A stretch of 10,197 nucleotides of DNA from CAZFIO01 sp964519585 (GTDB lineage Bacteria > Bacillota > Clostridia > Tissierellales > Tissierellaceae): NCBI GenBank assembly GCA_964519585.1, contig CAZFIO010000075.1, forward strand, positions 1 to 10,197, read 5' to 3'. The position numbers were made by a program, and so were the translations under genes. The notes below the pieces were generated by a model that did not search any database, was not told where the DNA came from, and saw nothing but the letters and a program-made list of their open reading frames with translations. This document shows positions 6,484-10,197 of the stretch, piece by piece (the stretch's first letter is position 1; each line of letters starts with the position of its first letter).

Positions 6484-7792
6484 AACAACCATCTCCTTTT
6501 CTTGGAATAGTAAGTCTAAGATTAAATACAGGTTTATGGCTAAGTTCCATTACACCATTTCTACTCTCAATTTTATTTCTTATGCTTGATAAACCTCCAC
6601 CTTCTACAAGTTCAGTCTTAGGTATAACCCCATTATTTGAAATATTTACAATATAATTCTCTCCTGTTTCCTTTATATCTAAGTACATCTCTGTAGCATA
6701 TGCATGACGTACAGAGTTTGTGAGACACTCTCCTGCAGATTCTAGTATAAGCTTTGACACTTCAATATCCTTAGTAAGCTGGCCACTTAATACAACCTTT
6801 ATTCCTATAGACTGGCCAGCCGAAATAAGAGAGTCTAGGACCGTAGTCTTTTTTGCTCCCTCCCCCCCCCTTAAAATTAAGATACTTTTCCTCCATAGCT
6901 TTAACAGTACTTTAATTTCTAACCTTCCTTCTTCATCCGAGCTCTTCCATCTGAAGAAATGTCTAGTAGCTAGTATAACATAGCCTAAATCATCGTGGAT
7001 CATCATTTTAATTGCTAACTTTTCTTCCTTAGCCTTGGTTTCTAAGACATCACTACTATATTTTCTAAGCCTTACTCCCATTTCAATCAAGGCTTTATTG
7101 TTTCTCTCCAATTCTAACCTAAGCTCATTAAGCTCACTAGTATCTATTGCAGTTATTTCTGAAACTTCCTCCCCTTCAATCTTTAGAGATCTCCTTTGGA
7201 AACTCCAAGTCCTTCCATCAGGGAAACTAATTATTGGGTTTGAATCTGTTCCCCATCTTTTTGCCCCATTTTTAAAATTACCACTTATTATTGTATCCCA
7301 AAACCTATCTGCATTTTGTAAATCTTTTCCAGTTATCAAGTGGCAAATCCTATTCATTTCCCAATTTGATAAGGCAACAAGACCACCTTCCAAAGCTGAG
7401 CATACACCCATAGGAAGATTGTCTGCACTTTCTTTAATAGCAGCCTTAGTTATAGTCCTTTTTTTGTAGACCCTTGCCCTAGCTAATAAGAATATTGAAA
7501 ATAAAATCTCACCTATGATAAAAGCTACTATAAAATTTATATTCATCCTTGCGAAATACTCAGTCCAAAAAGAATGTTCACTCCCTAAGTATTTTTCATA
7601 AATATAGGAGGTTAGTAAGACTAAGAGCCCATAATATAAGGAAATATTAATCAAGGAGAATGCACCAAAGCGTATCTTACCAGCCCTTAAGGTTCCATAA
7701 GCCATTATATGTCCATTTAATAGTACAAGTATTAATAATAAAATAAGAATTACCATGCTTTGATAAACTCCTAAGTCTACAAAAGTCGTCAT
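6461..7792 (-). CDS. Membrane sensor histidine kinase with PAS-like domain
   Basis: A 443-residue kinase. Three membrane helices (about 11-29, 42-62, 84-105) are followed by a PAS-like domain (about 122-220; NLPMGVCSA...NWEMNRICHLITGKDLQN), a coiled-coil linker (about 222-262), a dimerisation/phosphotransfer helix with His266 in MMIHDDLGYV, and a HATPase domain with N-box Asn359 (ECLTNSVRHAY), NISNNG in place of the usual Asp-containing motif, and a glycine box at 398-400 (GGGLSSI). The H-box belongs to the NarX/DesK type that pairs with NarL regulators, matching the next gene. The start ATG overlaps the preceding stop by 4 bp (ATGA). A nine-G run at 6870-6862 sits between the phosphotransfer and ATPase domains. 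The family call is firm; the signal sensed is unknown, and the absence of a large outer domain suggests a membrane or intracellular cue. Confidence 0.9.
   Translation of the reverse strand: MTTFVDLGVYQSMVILILLLILVLLNGHIMAYGTLRAGKIRFGAFSLINISLYYGLLVLLTSYIYEKYLGSEHSFWTEYFARMNINFIVAFIIGEILFSIFLLARARVYKKRTITKAAIKESADNLPMGVCSALEGGLVALSNWEMNRICHLITGKDLQNADRFWDTIISGNFKNGAKRWGTDSNPIISFPDGRTWSFQRRSLKIEGEEVSEITAIDTSELNELRLELERNNKALIEMGVRLRKYSSDVLETKAKEEKLAIKMMIHDDLGYVILATRHFFRWKSSDEEGRLEIKVLLKLWRKSILILRGGEGAKKTTVLDSLISAGQSIGIKVVLSGQLTKDIEVSKLILESAGECLTNSVRHAYATEMYLDIKETGENYIVNISNNGVIPKTELVEGGGLSSIRNKIESRNGVMELSHKPVFNLRLTIPRKGDGCFEKSSNC
6862..6870 (-). repeat. Nine-G homopolymer inside the histidine kinase gene
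   Basis: Nine consecutive G on the coding strand specify Arg308-Gly-Gly-Glu311, and an A-run follows a few bases later. Gain or loss of one base would separate the ATPase domain from the phosphotransfer helix. It is one of the longest mononucleotide runs in the window and lies in otherwise AT-rich sequence. Confidence 0.85.
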
Positions 7793-9498
7793 AGGAGCCC
7801 ACCCCTTTTTGGGATTTTGATTATTACATGTAGCCTTCCATCTTCATACTCTTCACTAATACATCCACCTAGTTCTTGCAAATCCTCTAAACCTTTTAGC
7901 CCCTTCGTAGATACATCTTCTCTACTTGTACTTATCTCTAGTTTTAGATCTATATCTCCCTGATTAATTTTAAGGTTTATAATAATTGCATCTATGTCTA
8001 AATTCACTATATTTATAGCTTCTTGAAACAAGTCATATATAAGTAGGCCATGTCTTGTAGCTACTGAGCCTTCACACCTTCTTTTAAATAAACATTGGAT
8101 GCCACATTCTGAAATAGCCTCAGATGATTCCCTAAAACAATACTCTAATTCTTTTGCTAAAAGCATCTGGCTATCTTCACTTAGAATTATTAAATTTGAT
8201 CTTCTCTTTATATAAGCTCCTAAAATACATAAGACCTTTAATTTATTCCTTGCACTAATCTTGTCTTCACTTTTTAAAAGGAGCTTGTCTAGTTTATCAA
8301 GTTGCCTGCCAACATCCATCATAATCTTATTATAGAGTTTTTCCTTTTCTTCTATAGCAATCTGTCTTTCTTTCAGTTCTAACTCTGCCTGTAATAATTC
8401 ATTATTTTCTGAAAGACTCTCACCAACTTCTTTTAGATTAGAAACAAGTCTTGTCATTTCTGAAACGTCTTCCAACCAAAAAGCATACCCTCCCACAATA
8501 GAAATGCTTGATAGACGAGTATTCCCATCTATATCTACAAACTTACTCTTAGCAGCTTTTAAGGTTTCAATAGCTATGTCCTTGGCCGACTTAGATTTAT
8601 AAAATATATTAAAGTCATTATCTACAATTATTCCTGAAATACCTGATTCATAAAAAAACTTATCATAATCCTTATTGGACTGAATAAGTCCATGATAGAT
8701 ACATAGTTCAAATATAGCAATCAGGGAAATACCATGGAATATAGTCATATCCCCAGCAATGGTATGTATTAGAGAGTTTTTATTTATAAAAAGAATAGTA
8801 TAAATTATATCTACAAAAACAGGTATAAAAGGCATCCAGATAACTTTTCGTCTTTTTGGCACCCTGCTATTAATAAATATAATAACTATAAGGGCGACAA
8901 AACAGATTATTAGCCAAAGAAATACAAGCCAAAAAACTATACCATACCTGTAGTTATGTTCATCCCAAATATCACCCGAAAATATAAAGACTAGTTGGTG
9001 GTAGTCATTTGTAATAACTAGGATCATCAGAATCAGGGTGGGTATATATAGTAGATTTGTACATTTAGGAAGCCTATATCCTTCTGCTTTTCCCATGGAT
9101 AGAGCTATAAACAAGCTAATTAAGCCTATAAGCAGCATGGGGATATAGTATAAGTACCAGAGATATCTTGTAAGATCTATATGGTCTATAACAAAATAGT
9201 ATTTTATTGTCCTAAGACAAAGCCAGAATACCAAGACATAAGAAATATGCAAGAGATAGTTGTGGACCTGAACCTGCATTATCCTTCTACGAATTGAAAT
9301 ACCCCAAGAAGAAAATAAAGCAAGGTATACTATGGTTCTTAATAGGCCGGCACTTCTACTTAGGATTGGTGAGGTCTCAATAAGGGAAATTTGTCTAAGG
9401 ACCATTGCAAAAACAATAGTAAGGATAATTACTATTGTGGTTCTATACCTTTTTATTCCTAACCTTGGTTTAACAGTAGGGCTTCTATAGGTTTCCAC
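7789..9498 (-). CDS. Polytopic 7TM-type sensor with degenerate kinase module
   Basis: A 569-residue protein. Residues about 18-275 contain seven or eight membrane helices, matching the histidine kinase N-terminal 7TM class. A PAS-like segment (about 285-350, SGIIVDNDFNIFYKS) and a coiled coil (about 355-390) follow. The phosphotransfer position reads KIMMDVGRQLDKL: Met394 stands where a phosphorylatable His would be, before Asp395. The ATPase-like end (about 460-565) keeps EAINIV and GLEDLQELGG traces but lacks a clear N-box Asn-His pair and a DxGxG motif. It is therefore probably a signal receptor or allosteric partner of the adjacent kinase rather than an active kinase. I recall similar proteins (with GAYIKRRSNL) beside PAS-HK/NarL pairs in Clostridia. 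The start is GTG at 9498 with GGAGG 7 bases upstream. The stop overlaps the next ATG. Ligand unknown. Confidence 0.82.
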   Translation of the reverse strand: METYRSPTVKPRLGIKRYRTTIVIILTIVFAMVLRQISLIETSPILSRSAGLLRTIVYLALFSSWGISIRRRIMQVQVHNYLLHISYVLVFWLCLRTIKYYFVIDHIDLTRYLWYLYYIPMLLIGLISLFIALSMGKAEGYRLPKCTNLLYIPTLILMILVITNDYHQLVFIFSGDIWDEHNYRYGIVFWLVFLWLIICFVALIVIIFINSRVPKRRKVIWMPFIPVFVDIIYTILFINKNSLIHTIAGDMTIFHGISLIAIFELCIYHGLIQSNKDYDKFFYESGISGIIVDNDFNIFYKSKSAKDIAIETLKAAKSKFVDIDGNTRLSSISIVGGYAFWLEDVSEMTRLVSNLKEVGESLSENNELLQAELELKERQIAIEEKEKLYNKIMMDVGRQLDKLDKLLLKSEDKISARNKLKVLCILGAYIKRRSNLIILSEDSQMLLAKELEYCFRESSEAISECGIQCLFKRRCEGSVATRHGLLIYDLFQEAINIVNLDIDAIIINLKINQGDIDLKLEISTSREDVSTKGLKGLEDLQELGGCISEEYEDGRLHVIIKIPKRGGLL

Positions 9499-9550
9499 CT
9501 CTCCACCTCCAAATAAGGGCCTATAAATCTAATAATATCCTACCTATCTA

Positions 9551-9556
9551 ATTATA
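9551..9556 (-). promoter_or_regulatory. Candidate -10 element for the sensor operon
   Basis: TATAAT on the minus strand, about 53 bases before the GTG start at 9498. No good -35 hexamer lies 16-18 bp upstream; that space is almost pure A/T. The phased A/T repeats further upstream could act like an UP element. In such AT-rich DNA a chance match is quite possible. Confidence 0.35.
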
Positions 9557-9571
9557 AATTTATAAAATATA

Positions 9572-9601
9572 AATATATTTTAATATATTTTAATATATTT
9601 T
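9572..9601. repeat. Three perfect 10-bp repeats of AATATATTTT
   Basis: Three exact tandem copies with a 10-bp period lie directly upstream of the sensor operon. Repetition of short A/T tracts once per helical turn tends to bend DNA, so this may be a curved upstream activating or UP-like region, or a recent tandem duplication. Confidence 0.75.
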
Positions 9602-9620
9602 ACCATATTCTTCCATAGTA

Positions 9621-9661
9621 AATAAAAGAATAGAGCCAAATTATGACTCTATTCTTTTATT
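9621..9661 (-). terminator. Perfect 15-bp-stem terminator overlapping the stop codon
   Basis: Arms AATAAAAGAATAGAG (9621-9635) and its exact complement (9647-9661) enclose an 11-base loop. On the minus strand the GAATAGAG/CTCTATTC core is followed by TTTTATTT, the pattern of an intrinsic terminator. The stop codon of the small membrane protein (9659-9657) lies within the stem. Because the flanks are A- and T-rich on both sides, it could also act on plus-strand transcripts. Confidence 0.75.
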
Positions 9662-10031
9662 CTTTTAAATTCCTTTTTCTGAACCGTAAAATCAATTCCA
9701 AAACAAGAGGCAGGACTAGGGATACGACCATTAGGATTATCCATCCTAAAAATACTCCCAACTGACTCAATGCTTCAGGCCCCTTAGGCATACTTATATA
9801 AAAATACAGGCCTGAAAGTAAACTTAAGATCAAGAAGAGGTTTGAAGCAAGAAACATCTTAAATAATCTTAGAATTAGGCTATAGGCAAAACCAAAAGTT
9901 CCAATGCCAAGATAGGCCAAAAGTAGCCCCCACTCAAATTCTCTTCCTCCCTTTACAATTATGGTTAAAAACAAACTTAGAGTGATGATTAAACCGGTTA
10001 TAATGGGTACCAAGAATTTATTCCTACCCAT
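9657..10031 (-). CDS. Small four-helix membrane protein, function unknown
   Basis: A 124-residue protein made almost wholly of four hydrophobic segments (about 6-27, 34-56, 59-80 and 91-115) with a basic C-terminal tail (RFRKRNLKE). It has no catalytic motif, cysteine pair or family signature I recognise. The reading frame opens at a TTG (10049), but GGGAG lies 8 bases before the ATG at 10031 and too close to the TTG, so 10031 is preferred. A TATATT or TATTAT match near 10070 is a weak promoter candidate. It has its own terminator and lies 158 bp from the sensor operon, so it is probably a separate transcript. Membrane location is well supported; any role is unknown. Confidence 0.7.
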   Translation of the reverse strand: MGRNKFLVPIITGLIITLSLFLTIIVKGGREFEWGLLLAYLGIGTFGFAYSLILRLFKMFLASNLFLILSLLSGLYFYISMPKGPEALSQLGVFLGWIILMVVSLVLPLVLELILRFRKRNLKE

Positions 10032-10114
10032 GATAATAACTCCCTTCAAAATTAATTAATACTTCAAGTATAATATACCCAGATTATCTATATAAATAAC
10101 CAGGCGTAGAAAAC

Positions 10115-10150
10115 AACACAAGGGTATAACACAAGGGTATAACACAAGGG
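10115..10150. repeat. 13-bp tandem repeat AACACAAGGGTAT
   Basis: Two exact copies (10115-10127, 10128-10140) and a third partial copy (10141-10150, AACACAAGGG) that runs into the REP-like hairpin. This looks like local duplication at the edge of the adjoining repeat element. Confidence 0.85.
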
Positions 10151-10197
10151 GACGCACCGGGACCAGTGAAAAAGTGGTCCCAAACTGTCCCTAATTT
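10148..10197. repeat. REP-like nested inverted repeat at window edge
   Basis: An inner hairpin GGGACCA (10159-10165) / TGGTCCC (10175-10181) with a 9-base loop is flanked by 5-base spacers and an outer GGGAC (10149-10153) / GTCCC (10187-10191) pair. The GGGGAC...GTCCC pattern, GC-rich against the surroundings, is like the REP-type palindromes moved by RAYT (IS200-like tyrosine) transposases in Firmicutes. No transposase is visible and the element may extend past the window. The structure is clear; the class is inferred. Confidence 0.6.

Noticed and set aside
7035..7469. Plus-strand frame of 144 codons opposite the histidine kinase
   Set aside because: It is antisense to a confidently identified kinase. 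The Ser/Leu-rich composition is typical of a shadow frame.
10115..10150. Possible CRISPR array
   Set aside because: The 13-bp units are directly tandem with no unique spacers, and no cas genes are visible.

Overview
The window looks like a low-GC Gram-positive chromosome of the Clostridia type. It is AT-rich, with strong GGAGG-type ribosome sites, frequent TTG and GTG starts, and gene families typical of that group. Every convincing gene is on the minus strand, so transcription runs from high to low coordinates. I see no tRNA, rRNA, CRISPR array or transposase gene.

Layout in transcription order. (1) 10197-9657: a REP-like nested inverted repeat and a 13-bp tandem repeat at the window edge, then a small four-helix membrane protein that ends inside an intrinsic terminator. 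(2) 9602-5860: a three-gene signalling operon behind a phased A/T-rich upstream region. It encodes a polytopic sensor that looks like a degenerate kinase, a three-helix PAS-like histidine kinase and a NarL/LuxR-type response regulator. The genes overlap by 4 bp and about 23 bp. (3) 5859-5528: a 332-bp gap holding a terminator hairpin, a perfect 18-bp palindrome, an extended -10 promoter and a short direct repeat. (4) 5527-1: a probable six-gene operon. It encodes a cytoplasmic UshA/YunD-type metallophosphatase/5'-nucleotidase, an SPFH (YdjI-like) protein with a poly-Gln linker and three zinc ribbons, a DUF4428-type zinc-finger protein, a small conserved protein of unknown function (probably DUF6935), a YdjG-like zinc-ribbon protein with a C-terminal membrane anchor, and the start of a secreted or membrane TPM-domain-like (YdjH-like) protein cut by the window edge.

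The last block resembles the YdjG-YdjH-YdjI membrane-stress module that accompanies PspA in Bacillus subtilis. It has been extended by a nucleotidase at the front and two further small proteins in the middle. No pspA gene is visible here. The inferred picture is a membrane-associated SPFH scaffold with several zinc-ribbon partners, preceded by an independent two-sensor, one-regulator system. Whether that system controls the SPFH operon cannot be read from the sequence. The palindrome centred near -41.5 of the predicted promoter is the best candidate control site.
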